From contig NC_071670.1 in the NCBI RefSeq assembly GCF_028554725.1, forward strand, positions 36,264,001-36,328,000: DNA of 64,000 nt, given 5' to 3'. Position 1 is the stretch's first letter. The number at the start of each line of letters is the position of its first letter. This document shows, one piece after another, positions 1-14,511 of this stretch. The notes under the pieces are model-generated. The model worked only from the letters and a program-made list of their open reading frames with translations. It was not told the origin of the DNA and did not search any database. This stretch comes from Zeugodacus cucurbitae (taxonomy: Eukaryota; Arthropoda; Insecta; Diptera; Tephritidae). The translations under genes and the position numbers were made by a program.

Positions 1-3000
1 GGTAAATATTCTGAAATAATTGGTAGAAAAATATTATTTTTCATTTCATTGACCTTGGATCTACATTTTTTTGATCATTTTATTTGTAGATCTGACCAGA
101 AAATTTAAACTATATAGATAAAATTAAGGAAATTATGATTTAGTCTCCCACAAAACACATCCTTCTAGCTTCATAGTTAATGAGTAAGGGTATTGGTCAT
201 TACCATCGAGTAGTAAAAATAATATTCTCTCAATGAAAGATCAATTATTTTCATTTTCTAACACATATTCAAACAAGAATTCCATTTCATAAAATATTTT
301 ATTTTTATACCGATTTCTTAAGATTTCAACGCTTTTGATTTTTGCCTCATATTGCTGCAACAATTGTGTTGCAAGCTTGTTATCGGCTTTTCAGCAATAA
401 ATCTACGTGTCAATTTCTAAATTTATGGATACAGGATTTGATTTATTGGCACGCTTTATTTTGCAATTTTTTACCGCAAGCAGACACTCAAATTTTTACA
501 ACAAACACATATGCAAATTTATACTTATGAAATGAAAATATGTTGCAGACTCATGCTTAATTGCAAGCTTATCTTCTAGTTGATAAAAAAATGAAGAAAA
601 GAATGAAGAAAATATTAAAATTTGCAAAAAGCATATTAACTGGTCACAATATGTGATTTTTGAATAAAAATTATCTAAATTTGATAGCTGTTAAATTATA
701 AAATGCCGTTAATGACGAACTGAGAGGTGTGTCTGGAGGATTTAATATAAAAATTGTAGTGCAAAAGTCAGTTCTTGATCGTGATATGCAATTCACTTTT
801 GATTTCAGCGCTCCATATGAAGAACAACCCTGTCTCCGAGCATAAATCTTACATCTTATCTCTAGAATTGAAGAACATACTTTCAAAATATGAATATTCC
901 ATTGAAATTGAATTACTTTATGACACTCGCAATCCCCTTACCGGGTGACAGTATGTTTTTGCCTACATAAAGTAGAACTTCACGAATAATATGATATCTC
1001 CAGAGATGTCACTTCGCTAGAACCCAAACATGCATCCATAAAACCCAACACACTTGGTACAAATAATTAATAAGACGCAATAAATGATCACTTAGTTAGC
1101 GGCAGCACAGCGCGTTTTAAAACGTGTTTGAAGGTAAATTGCCGGCAATTATTGCAAACAACAACAAAAGTTGTTAAGCGTTTTTTTTTCGCCGATTTTG
1201 GGCAAATTAAAAATCACAGCCCGGTAGGTAGACTTCCACGAATTGCAGCGCATTGCGGTCTTCCTTTTTTCGGAAGATGAAACAATAACAACAACGCCAA
1301 CAACTCGCTTGGGACCTCCTTTCATTTCGCACAAGCCTGTTTTTTGCTTTGTAGACATTGTGGGCCATTTAAGCTTGTTGTGCTGCTGCCAAAAATTAAA
1401 AAAAAAAAAAAAAATTACAAAAAAACAGAAACTCTTTAAATCAGTTAAGGACCCTACTCAAATGTATCGATTGCGCTGTGGCGGCGACGGCGTTTCCTTT
1501 ACCAAAATTCACGTTCTTTTTGCTTGTTTACCTTTTCTTATGTTTTCATTGTATTTATTGCGTAATTTGAGCAGAAAATTGATGCAATCATCGATGCTGC
1601 ATAATGTTGCATCTCCCCGAAAAAAAAAACAAAAAAAATATTCATTGCCTTCGCTTTGTGGCGCATTTATGCTTTTGCGGCACAAATTCGGCGCGACCGC
1701 TCACATGTTTCCTGTCTCGCTTTATTTTTGTTGTTGTTTTTTTATATATTTTTTTTTTTTGTGGCTTTTACCGAACTTCGATTTTGAGTTTGCGCATAAA
1801 TTTCGGGTTTTTGATCTTTTGCGCTCGCCATTACGAAGATTCAATCTGGCTCGTCTGGTCGCTTGTCGTTCGGTCCGGCCGCCACCGATGTGATTGACCT
1901 TTCGAGTCAAAGCTGCGGCTGCAAGCTACCAGTAAGCAACAATAACAAGATAAAAAATAAATAAAAATGGAAAAAAGAGGTGTGCGTAAGTTGCTTCGAA
2001 AATTTGTGATTTTTTTACGCTTTCAAATTTTGTATTCCATTAAATTTTTTTCTGCTTGAGATTTACTTATCTTTGCTGCTTTTAATTTTCGACTGTTTTT
2101 TTTTTGTTTTTGGGTACACACACCCTTTTCATATCGCTTTAGTCGCCCATTTGGTGAGTAATATTTCATCGTATTTATGTTGCTCCAGCATTCTACTGTT
2201 GTTGTTATTAATATTACTGCTGTCTGCTGCTCCCAGCTCAGAACATTTTATCTGCCTTGAATATCCACATGTGACTTGGCGTTAAAGCTGTTCACTTATC
2301 TGTCTGCAGCATTTATGTAAATGCACGCACACACACATCTTCACACAATTGCTTGAAAAACAAAAAAAAAACAGTTGCTGACATTGCCGCACGCAGCTGG
2401 AGCTTTTTTGTTTTTTCGTGCGTCTCGCAATGTTTTATAGAATTTTCTTCATGCGTGTTGTGTTCTTACCAAATTTTTCGCATTAATTCACGCATGAGAG
2501 CAAATGACAACCAGAAAAAACAACAACAAAAGTGTTGAATGTGTAGCTAAATATATAAATTATGAAACCCAAGCGCATGACATAATCAGAAAATATGTTG
2601 TTTGAATATCTTTGCCCTCAACAATTTGGCTGGCGTTGCCGCAAAGACACGCCTAATCAACACAATGTCACGCTCTGTGCAATTCTCCTCAATTCCATCA
2701 AAATGTCTTTCGCTTGCGACATTTCAAATCCAAATTCGTTCAAATTCGTTTGTTGTAATCATTATCTTAATTTCAAGTACTTTACCGTTACCAGTTTAAG
2801 CTATTATGAGCTCAAAAGAGATGTTTAAGCCCACAAGTTTTTATGCTTGTTAGTTAAAGTTTGAGCTCAGTTCTCATTTGTCATATTAGATTTTAATCTG
2901 TTGTAAACGTAATTAAGTTAAATTCACAGTTGTAATCGTATAAGTAATCACTAATTTCTCGTTCGTTGACACAAACAATAAACGCTACATTTTTATGACA

Positions 3001-6000
3001 AATGTCCTTAAAGATTAGGTCTACTATTGTAGACAACATCTCCCGAAACTCGATTTGAAACTTATTTACTACTGAGTTTTAACCTTTACCTCTCAAGAAA
3101 TGTTTGCTATTGATGATTTATTTGGGATGTCAGCTTTTTACTATAAAGAATTAGTTAATTTTCTGATTACCTTCAAACTAGCCTGACAACTAAACGAAAG
3201 ATGAGATTGTTAAGATCTAAGTACTTAACAGAATTATTGGAAGCGCATCTAATCTGGCATTATTTAATGCATTGTGAATATTGAGGCATACAAATAAAAT
3301 ACAGTGCGTAACCCAACAATAACAAGTATACATGAAAATACCCCAAAATAATTTTGAGCATTAGTTAAAAAAATTATGAGAGAGAGACAGAGAGTTGCAA
3401 CAATAAAAACAACCGTCTAATATAAACGTATTATCTTGCAATAGACCACGGACAACCTCATCCTGAATCATCAAGATAATCATAATAACGGTCACTTCTT
3501 TCTCCTCCTATTTGTAGACGAATAGATCTTGGAGGAGGATAAGTATCAGCTTGTTCCTAGAACGGTATTAGTTAAACTTCTAACTAACTTATCCTTCTAG
3601 CATGACGAACTTGCTAAAACCTAAATTCTAACCAAAAAAACGTTCTAACAATCTGCGATCTATTAGCTAATCTGTCATTCCTTTTTGACTGAATCTGCTA
3701 CATGGAAATTGATAAAAGATTGAAATAGAACGTTTCAAGGCACTCCAGATTAAACTCTCAAATCAAGGAGATGTTATAGCCTTCTAAATAAAATAAATTC
3801 ATTAAAATACATAACATCAATATTTGGACCAACAATAAAAACAAGAAGTATCCACGAAAGTCTTCTTTAGAGCTTTAATTGTAAAAAATCAGACCAGATC
3901 AGAATCATAGGACCTTGTTGTTATAACAACAAAACAAAAATATTGTTATAAAAACCGTATTGGTTTAGACCAAGCAAAATTCATTCTGAACTCGTTCAGG
4001 CAGGAACGTACAGGAGGAACCATGTTCAGAGTTACAGCTATTGGTAAAGCAAGTTTGACGGAAATACATTAGTGCTCTCTAACACACAAAACTATCAAAT
4101 TGAAATCAGAAATGTGAAAAATTTCGATCTCTAGAGTAACTTTATGATCACTTAACTACTCTTATTTCATAAAATTTATTATATTTTCATCAGTCTGGTA
4201 ACATACTTGTTCCTTCGACTACCAAATACGTCTCCATCCATGTTCACACAAGTATAAATATACATACAAATATACACGGTGAATATACACCTCCGATATG
4301 CAAGTATCCAGTGCTTCTTCAATGACTATCCGCACATAAATAGAAGTATATTTTCTATTAACAAAACATGCAATTCACACATACATACATATGTATTTGT
4401 GTGTGTAGCTGTATGCATATGTGCATGTGGCTATTCGTGTCTAATTAAAGCAAAACTTCAACAATTACTTAAATGCTCATTTCATAAATTGTAGGTCATT
4501 GCTGTTGCTGTTATGCGACTTTAATGGCATATAAAGTCGCGTGGCTTTTACCATTATTAGACAATAACAACAACAACAGCAAAGAGAAGACAACGTATGC
4601 AAGCATATAAAAATAAAAATGCATATACATACATATATAAATGTACTTTTATACTAGCATAAGACACCACTCAACGAATCTAAGTTTTTAAACAAATATA
4701 CGCATACATACATACATACAAACATCCACACAGTTGTGTAAGTGTGTAATAGGAAGTTTGTCCACTAATGTAATTGCACTGTCATTTTTCATGCATTTTT
4801 ATTATGTTGTTGGCGTTGCGTTGTTATTGTAGCTTAAGCATATACATAAGTGTACGTGCTTGTGCACTAACCGTTGACTGCAAGTTTTCTAGTCCCCAAG
4901 TCTTTATATGAAATTATACACCTATATATGTACATTATTGTTGTTGTTACTGTCTAGTATGTACTCAAATGATAAGTATATGTACAAACGTCCATTTAGG
5001 GAGTTTAGAAAATAATTTATTGTTGAAAATTAACAGTCATTTTGGCTTGCAAGTGGAAGCTTTCCACCATCTGCTGCCGTATCGTTTACATGTCACAAAG
5101 AAAGTGTGATATTTTCCAACAATTATGGTTATTTGACAACTCTGCTGAAGAGAGAGACAGTAATGTAATGGAGTCTACATTGAACTGCATTAAGTTAGTA
5201 TAACTAGATCACCGGTTTCTCACACCTGATACATTAAATTATTGATCAGCCTTCGTGCTGACTTGATTATTTTGCTAAGTGGTGCAAAGGCAAAGCGAAG
5301 ATCACAGAGACATGCTTAATATGGAGGCGCACATATGTTATTGACGACCTTTGTTTCTTTCATTACACTATAGAGTAAAAGCAGGAAGCTATGAGGGGTC
5401 AAAATTAGATTAGATAGAACAAATAAAAGTTTTAATATTGAACACTTTATAGCATCTGTCATATAAGCTTGATCGAATTTTTTCGAACTTCGAAACCAAA
5501 TTTCGATTTTGGAGAATAACTTCGAAACCTCGATTGAATAACCAGGAAAAAATAAGGTTGGTTCAATACCCAGCCAAGTGTAGTACAGTCTTATAAAATC
5601 AACTCGGTTCCAACCTGATTTAAATCAACGAGGTAATCTATCACCTTTACTATTCTGAGTCATCTTATCTTTTGGTCGACTTTTCACGCCATTCTTTACG
5701 CTCTGGTTTTGAGTTCGTTGATAATTTAGGTATTAAACCCTCTTTTGAGGTCAAATATTCTGTAAGCTAGTTATACAGATAATTTGAACTCTCTAGCTGT
5801 CGCTCGTTCTCTTTTCAACCACCTTCACAAAAGTAAGATTTTTCGCTCAATACAGACTTTGGACAAATGCCATTGGTAGAGGCTTATAAAGTCCTTTAAG
5901 TTAGGCCCGACGAAGTTTATGGGAATCTCTCTGTTTTGATCTCTCTCTTTTAATGTATATTATATAATGTTGGTTTAAAACTCGGTAGAGGAAATTTTAA

Positions 6001-9000
6001 TACAATTATAAGAAATATTAATCAACTTTTTTCTTATAGCGAAAAGTGAACTTTTTTAAAGAGAAGCTTGGAGATTTTCTCGAATTCATCATGATTTCCA
6101 GTCTCCAATCTCCAGTTCTCTTCACTGGTTTTAACTTAGCTTCCTCAATCTACTATTCATCTTCTGGGATTTATCATTGCTATAAAGCCATCACATTTCA
6201 TGCCATTTCTTCTGAGAATAAGTAGTATTCGAAAAGTGAAATTATATTCAAAGTTTCCTCTAAAACTAACAACAATAAATAATATTAAATTTTCGGATCA
6301 TTTCAAACAATTTCAAGGAATTAAATATTTCCTACCGAAGTTTCACTATTAATTAGTCCACAAATAATTCGATTACCTATTTTTCACACTCGCACTTTCC
6401 TTATTACTTTCTCTGCACTTTCTGTTTTATCATTTGTTGCTTTATTGTTTTCGAAATATGAAAATTGATCGCATTAAACGCTTAGAAACTACGCTTTTCA
6501 ATAACTACACTGCCGTCAACAATTCAAACTCGGTCAGTAGTATTCAAAAAAAAAATAAATATAACAAAGCAGCTTAAAATACATTCAAACAGCGTTACAG
6601 CAATTGAAACTGTCAGTGTAGCTGCACACATGTCAAATTCAATGCCTCACCACCCCACTTAACGCCAGCCACTTGTAGTTTAACGCTTACAATAAACATG
6701 AAACCTCAAATGATATTAAAGAAAAAAGTAAAAAAAAGAATAACAATAACAAAAACAAAAAGCCACCAAATGTAAAAAAAAAACGAAAATAATCAACGTC
6801 TGCACCGCACCCTATCAATAGTGGCATCAATGACGCGATCGAACTCGCCGACCACCTTGCCGCCACAATGAAGCTTTCTTCAAGTGTTATTGTTGTTGTT
6901 GTTGTTGTGGTAGTAGTGTTTCAGTATTTTTTAAGTACCCACAATTCAATCAACACAATTTCTTGTGAATGAAATTTTATTTCTCACTCTCCCACTTACA
7001 CTGCTTCTTCTGCTTCTACTTCGTTTTTATTTCAAATGCTTTCAATATAACCTCAAAAGTGAAATTGATCTGTTTACTTACAGTGCAGCGCTGTATATGT
7101 GAGTATGTATGTATATGTATATGTTGAAACCATATGCACCAATTCAACTAGTTGACGATCCACTTAAGTGATCTCTTTTATGTGTAATTTTTATAATGTT
7201 GCACTACTCATGTGTGTTGTTGTTGCTTTTATTGTTGCTGCGATTATTGTTAAGTGATTTTATTTCTTTTTTGTGATTTCAAAGCACTCATCGTGCTGAT
7301 GCTGCAACTTTCATATATACATTTGTAGATATATATGACTGTGTCTCTGTCATTCTCAATAGAAATGTTGCCACTTTTGCTTATTTAGCTGCTGCCCCCG
7401 CCACGCCTGCCTATCTACCTTTCGGACATTATCAATCGATTTATAGTGAATTGCACTTTTGTTGTTATTATTATTGTTGCTGCCTCATCAATGAATGCTT
7501 GCTGGTGGACAATTTCATTTTCAATGCGTTTCGATTTCTATGCAACGCCCATATTTAGACGCGCCGTAACTGATCAGCGGCAATAACGTTGTAAGTTTTC
7601 CTATGAAATATATAAACCCACATACTTACATACAAATATATATTCATATATCTGTGTACATTTTTGTTGCATTTTATTGCAATCAGCTTTCATCAGCATT
7701 AAACCACAAATAAAGTGATCGATCGGCATATTGATCAATGGGTGCGTATACTGGTCATGAAATCCATACCCACAGACACATTTTCAATTATACAGATAAA
7801 TATATATACATATATTGCCTACTGATACTTGCCCCAGTTTCTGCGCCTGCGTATTTGTTAGTTTTGAAATTTTAGACGACTCACGCATTTTCATAGAAAG
7901 TACTTATGAGGCTTTCTTCTGCTAGTGACATACATACATATGTATAAATAAATAAAATTTAAGTATTTCATATTTTTATATTTTCCCAGACATCTAAATT
8001 TCTTTTGTGGCAGCATATCAGTGTCAATTTACTTTAATTTCATTATATTAAGTGGCATGTGAAAAATCATGTAGTCATGATGTGGTCAAAAATGGCTTGA
8101 TAACGTCTACAACAAGTCGGTATTATGTGTAAATAGTAAATATTGGTTCCCAGAATTCGGCTTTAAACCCAATTTTGCCAAGGCAACCATTTTCGACGTA
8201 ATTCGATAGATGGCGCTGATGTCGCAAATATATAAATTCCAATTTAAAGACCGACTTTATTTATATTTCTTAGGCAATAATAATTAGCTTTGAAAAAAAT
8301 AGCCTTACTATATGACTAAGTATTTAAAATATCCGTATTTATAGCCTGAAATTCGTCATTTTCGAAATATCGAATTGAACCTTAGTTGAGTGACAATTCT
8401 TGGTGCTAATTTCGGTTCGTTTTGGTTAGAAAGAACTGATTTGTGTGCAAAACCTCTCATTGAAACTTAACTCTTTTATAATAATTTTAAATATGTATGT
8501 TATCTTTACCAAAGACTAAAGTCAAATGAAATGTAGCATCTTTCATTTCTCCTTTAAAATTGTTTCTGTAAGTATTAACGGCAATTTCCCGATCTATTAT
8601 ATCTCTCATACTAGGTATGTATGTATATTGTGATTGTTAATACATATGTATATTCAGATCCTCCCTTTGAGATTTATATTAACCGAGAGTCGCGTTACTG
8701 TCAACAGAGCTATAGAACAAAAAGAGGTTACCTTAATGCAGAGGTTTTAATGTAGTTGAACTTCCCAAACTCAATTTGCCAATATTCAATTAACGAGTTC
8801 GAATTATGGAGAACTTCGAGTTATGGAAGTTCAACTGTATTATATAATGATATATAGCAGTAATTTCGATAAGTAATATGTTCGTTTAAATGATAAAATT
8901 ACGGTTTTCAAAGTTTAATACAGTAAAATCTTTTCATTATTTTCCGGAATTCGTATAAGTCTTGAAAAATTTCCAACATAACTAAAGGAACGGGACTATA

Positions 9001-12000
9001 CCGCTCTTTCAAATTAGGAACTGCACAATTTTTCTTCATAATCAATATTTGGTATTGATCTAACTTGAGAACTGGGATAATATCACTGGTATTAAACATT
9101 GATCTAGCTTAAGAACTGCATTCTTATCAATGTTATTAAAACTCTTCAAATCCTTTTATGGAAGCTGTGTATTCTTTTCCTTCTTTATATAATGAATCCC
9201 ATCTATAAATGAAAAAATGATAAAGATAAATTATAATGTATATATGCACCAGGATCTCAAGGAATAAGTAGAAAAAATCATTTTCCAGCTTGTTTTTAGT
9301 ACAGAACCTTTCAAATTATACTGAGTTCAGTCACAGTTCAGGAAATAGTATTAATCCATAATAAACAAGGTCAATAAATAACAACAAAAAATTAAAACAA
9401 ATTGTTGTATTTTTATTGATGTCTTAATAGACAACTGGCATGTTGCTAACCTGTTAAAGGCGCAATAAATTAAAAACAAAGTATATATTTATAATAGTAA
9501 AATAATATTATAATTAATATAAATAAGTAAAAAAAAATAAAACAAAAACAGAAAGTGTAAATTATCAAAACATTCGAAAATCGTGCAATGTCTCAACACC
9601 AATTTATACTTTCATTTTCGAAGTAACAAAAAATCGTTTTAACCGAAAAAAGTAAAACTAAAATCAAAGAAACCAACTTTGGCTACGTTTGCACCGTTTT
9701 GTTAGTGTTATGACAACTTTGGCGCAGGTAACTGTATATACATACACGCAAGCATACATACACACATGATTGTGGGTCTTATGAATTTGATTAATTTACT
9801 GATTGATATAACGAATGCAATTTAATTTCTAATAATAAAAAAAGATTACGTAAAAGAAAAAGCACAATATGAATAACAACAACCACCACAACAACAAAAT
9901 AATAATAATGGACCTACAGCGCGTAATGAATGGGCTATAATCAAATCGCTAATAAACGCCTATAAATCGTACACAACACAGCCAGACCAGCAAAAAATGC
10001 CATAACAACAACACAGTAATAACAAACTATAAGTTTGTATGTATAAAAGACGGACGGACGGACGAAAAGTAATGAACGAATGGACTTAAAAATACATACA
10101 ATAGAATTAAAAAATATAAAAAAAAAATGAAAATGAAAAACCAAAAGTAAGACCGATTGACTGTAAAAAGTATAAAAGTGCAGTGAAACACAAACATACA
10201 AACATGTCTACATACACTTGCATGCAGAGTATAGCGAATTGCTGCCGATAATGCGATTTGGAAGGTTAAACTAAAATAGAGTGGAGAGCTCTATGTTGTT
10301 GAAATTTATATGTATTTATGTGTTTATGTTTCTTGTTGCTTTTGTGGTGTTAAGGGCATATGTTTGTATATGTACACATGGGTACTTACTTAAAATATAT
10401 AAATTTGTATATGAAGCGAAACAAATTAATTTAAATGCGCGCACTTAACATGAAAATGCAACGAATGGCTAAATAAAAACAACAACAACAATAACAACAT
10501 TATGCTTAGAAGAAAATTAAAAAAAAAGTATTTCAATTAAAGTTTTTTTAATTAATTGAAACTCTTAAAATATATATGTATTGTATTTATTTAAAAAAAA
10601 GTTATATATTTTTATAAGCGAGTGTCAAAAGAAAGCTCAACTTCGTTAAAATTTCACAAAAAAATTTTAGAAAAAATTATAATATTTATTTTAAAAATAT
10701 AGTTTTGTTGTTTTTAATGCTTAAAGAGATTTTTGCAATTTTTTATATTTTTTCGCAATACTTTACTAAATGACAAGTCGTTATTCCTCAATTGACTTTG
10801 GAAAATTCGAAAAAAACATACATATGTACATGTATATCTAATGTGTTGTTGCTTTACTTACAAGCATGTTCTTTTGCCACTCACTTACAATAAAACAACT
10901 GCTCTGCTGCAACATTAATCCACATAACAGCACATAGCAGCATTTAATTATGCACTTATCTTCATATACATATGAATTGATACTGTATGTAAGAAAGCCA
11001 TGTCAATCCGACAGCAGCGGATGTAATTTGGTTATTAATTTGTTTTTAATAACACATATGCATGTAAAGAAAGAAAATATAACGACGCTGCAGGGGAAGA
11101 GAAAATCCAATTGACACTTCCCATTCAATTTCTGTTTTATGATAATACAAATTGTCTGACCCGAACGATGGCACGCACGCAGCTAACTCGAATAAACAGC
11201 TGTGGAGGGACATGCATCTATGTATATACATATAAATATATATGTATATAATTATGTATTAGATATAAAAAGAGCGGCTACTTTCCAATCAACTTAAACG
11301 ATATGACGATGAACACTAAGACATGAGTCAGCTAAAGTGATCCAAAAGAAATAGATTTTGATACTATATATGTATATACCCATATATAACATCTAATATA
11401 TAATATAATATAATTTAATTATATTTGTATATACATACCATATATATAAATTCCATTGATTGAAAGTAAATTTTTATTTAAAACAAAATGAAAGGAAACA
11501 AATTACATTTCATTAAATCGTCAGCGTTGTAACACAAAACTATGTGCGTGAAATGCGTTTTCACTCTGCTGAAAGCTTGAAAAGTGATTGATGAAATTAA
11601 TGATGGTGTAAATGCCTCAGAGCGTCAAATGTTGCGTTGCAATTGGCAGGTGCGTATGCGTAATATTCATACACACGTGCAGACATTTGTATATAAATAT
11701 ATATTAAAAATGGTATAGATAAAATAATATAAATTAAAATAAATTTTAATAAACAACCTTGATTCACCTCTTCAGTCAAATAAAGTATGAACTTTTTTAC
11801 CTGAAAAAAAAAACAGAAAAAAATAAATATTAAGAAGAAGAACAAAAAATAAATTCGAGTAATCGATTAAATTTAAATTTATTTATATATTGTTCAAAAA
11901 AAATCGATCAAACCACAGATTTCCTAATATTTCTATTGTTAATGGATTTTTTGATTTAACGTTAGGTGGCAACTCTATTCTAAAATGTGTCTAAAGTAAA

Positions 12001-12690
12001 GATTTCAGCAATACTTTCAGTTTGATACACATATTTCTGATAACAATTGGCATTTTAGTCACTTAGGAAACACATTAGACCTAAAGCCCACGAGGTTTCC
12101 AAATAAACTATAGACAAAAACGTATCTCTCTTGAATTATGTAAATGATTATTATATTAAATTTTTAAACAACTTAGATAATTAATTTTGAGTCATATTCA
12201 AAGTCAGCCTAACCCTAAAAAATTCGAATGAAACAAATAAATCCATCAATATGATACATTTTATTAAATAAAATTGAAATAAACTATAATTTAAACTTGA
12301 CTTGGACTTGGGTATAAAATATTATGAATAAGAAAAAATATTATCAAAACACTTTAATTCAAGTACAGCAACAATTACATTAATTCAACAGTTTTCAAAA
12401 TTCATTACTTAAGCTCCCAAACTGTTGACATGTTGGATATAAAAATTGTTGCTGCCTAAAAATATGCAAGGAATTTGATTTTACGTGTACCATACAAATC
12501 AGTGATTTTCTTGTAGCATATATGAAAGCTTCAGCAGCTACGAAAAAGCTTAGCACTAAAGCACTTGAGATCGCAAGGAGTCTCAAGAAAAAGCTCCAGA
12601 CACAGAAATGCTGATGCCTGTCTCAGTTTGGGTGCTCCGCAAAACGATATGTCATGTTTCGACGTAATGTTATTTCTTTTAAAGAACACT
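1..12690. other. Long non-coding stretch, probably intron of MICAL-like
   Basis: AT-rich DNA with poly-A/T tracts, (TTG)n/(CAA)n runs and TATACATA-type microsatellites. I looked for a CH-domain exon (the Trp-x2-Gly-Leu-Ala-Phe region) and found none, so the 5' exons of MICAL-like are presumably upstream of the window. A somewhat GC-richer patch near 1840-1930 ends in CTACCA|GTAAGC and could be a non-coding first exon, but nothing else supports it. A small foldback element at 8753-8838 is listed separately. Confidence 0.5.
8753..8838. mobile_element. Short foldback MITE-like element
   Basis: The ends form an inverted repeat, TAGTTGAACTTCCCAAACTC against TACAGTTGAACTTCCATAAC, about 86 bp overall. 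The interior repeats CGAGTT and GAATTATGGAG. The AGTTGAACTTCC end with a TA dinucleotide resembles pogo/Tigger-type terminal repeats. Origin is inferred from the ends only. Confidence 0.4.
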
Positions 12691-12693
12691 CAC

Positions 12694-13015
12694 CTCACTT
12701 TGCTTAGCTGAAGAAACTAGTCTGCAATTCGCTTTATATTTTCATTAAACTGCAAAACACTCACACGTACACTACTTTCTACGCTGCCGCGCGAACGCAC
12801 GTCACTTACTGGCGAATCACTTACCGAAAAACCGATTGAAAAATACCGTCGCGAACTTTATTTCACTTAAATGCTTATTATGGCTAACAGTACTTGAGAT
12901 TTTTGCAAAAATATTGCAATAATTACAATTACTTTACATTTTATTCACGAATTTAAGAAATTGCAACACGCACGACGCGAGAAAACGATTAGAACTAGCT
13001 GAAAAGGAAATATGG
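12694..13015 (-). promoter_or_regulatory. Putative minus-strand promoter and first exon (5'UTR)
   Basis: Read on the minus strand, this GC-richer island has the texture of a fly 5'UTR (GTGTGAGTGTTTTGCAG, AAGTGAATAAAG-like segments) and ends in the strong splice donor AAGTGAG|GTGAGT at 12694/12693. Further donor-like CGGTAAGTG and CCAGTAAGTG sites lie inside it. No coding exon following it could be identified towards position 1, so the gene it would start is unknown. The transcription start, placed near 13.0 kb, is a guess. Confidence 0.35.
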
Positions 13016-14425
13016 CGGCGGAACTTTTGCAAAGCGCAGGGTTACATTTTTATGTCCAAAAAGTATTTAGCGTGGTATTCACAATAAAGTAAATGTAAAA
13101 TTATAATTTTAGAGAAAATTTTATATTTTCATATTTCAGAGTTATATTAATACTAATACTAATATTTTAAAAATATAAATTGGTTTAATTTACTGAAATA
13201 GAATTAAAATGAACTAAAATTTCCAAGTTTGCCATGTTACTGCAAGGTAAAAAATATTTATCAATATAATTTAATTTTTATTTTTAAAGGAAAAAGTAAT
13301 ATTTTTCATAACAAAAAACAAAATTAAATATTTTCAAAATTCTTTGATTGCAATATTTGTGGTTGTTATACCCAGATTTGCCAACGATATCTTTAAATAT
13401 AAAAATATTGAAGAAAATATGATTCTTGTTTCCAAATAAAAATAAATGTCAGTGGAAAATTTAACTGCTTTTCTATGCAAATGTTTGTATATATTTTTAT
13501 ATTACATCTAATTAATTAATATTATATAATTTTAAGATTTAATATTTTTATTTGATTTTATAAACGATGTATTTAATATAAAATATTAAATTAAACCAGT
13601 AATTTAATCAAATAAAAAAATAATAAAAATAAATTACTAAAAATAATCTATTGTGAATACCACAATCTCATATTGCTCATAGTAAATGCAACCCTGTGCT
13701 TTCCAAAAGTTCTTCCGCCATTCAAATGCTTGCACATATACATTTCCGTACCACGTCAGTTGAAGAGCATAAAATAGTAAATATTGTGGTAAATAATGCA
13801 ATTTATAAAAAACGAAAGCTTTATAATTAAAATTGAGCAAATATGTTTGCTGAAATGTAATATGAAAGTGGAATAAATATAAGGGAATCGGAAGAAAGCG
13901 TAATTTTGTAAATTCTGAATATTTGGTAAAGGTACATATATGAGACTCCTTTTTGCGGCGTCAGCACGGAGCTTTGAATTGACTTTCCGGAGCTTTTCTC
14001 GTTGTTGACGAATAAGAAAAGCTGATGATGTAAGCTTTTATGTATATGCTTGTAAAAAGTTCTATTTGATCTGTGTTTTTTGTGATTTTTTTCAATATTG
14101 TACGCACTTTAAATTTATGTAATAGTTGAATTGTGACTAGTATGCAGTGGCATTCAAACTGCTGTAATGTGGGATTAGTTCGAACACTTTACCAGCTACT
14201 TATCGTTCTGTGGGTATTTTTAATAATTAAAAAAATATTTTTAAATAATTTGAAGTAAAAAGTTTAATAGTTAACAAAAAAATGATTTTTTAACATTTTA
14301 ATTAAGTAAAAAATAAGTTCCGAAAGGCGTTAAGACCTCACTCTATAACACTTATTGTTCAGAAATTTTGATTTTTAGAGTATTTTATTGACAATATTTA
14401 TAACATATATTTATTTTTATTACAG
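13016..14425. other. Non-coding AT-rich stretch
   Basis: Poly-A/T-rich intronic DNA leading to the splice acceptor at 14425. I see no convincing exon, RNA gene or repeat family. Confidence 0.5.
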
Positions 14426-14511
14426 ATTCCCCCAACAGACTGAAACGTCCATCGCCAGCAGCATCCGCGGAAAAAACGCAAATCACGAAGGCCGCCGGAC
14501 CGCCGCCAAAA
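14426..14511 (+). CDS. MICAL-like: MICAL-like coding exon before the LIM exon
   Basis: The exon has acceptor TTATTACAG and donor AAAA|GTAAGA. It is 86 nt long: two bases complete a codon begun upstream, then 28 codons follow, leaving phase 0. The peptide is SPNRLKRPSPAASAEK... ending AAGPPPK, a basic Pro-rich linker of the kind that follows a CH domain. Phase 0 matches both the LIM exon at 34430 and the alternative last exon at 31481. It stands out as a GC-rich island in AT-rich surroundings. Assignment to MICAL-like rests on phase, strand and position, since the peptide alone is not diagnostic. Confidence 0.7.

Noticed and set aside
1243..1893. 216-codon plus frame
   Set aside because: Built from poly-A/T and Phe/Lys/Cys low-complexity DNA with no domain or coding bias.
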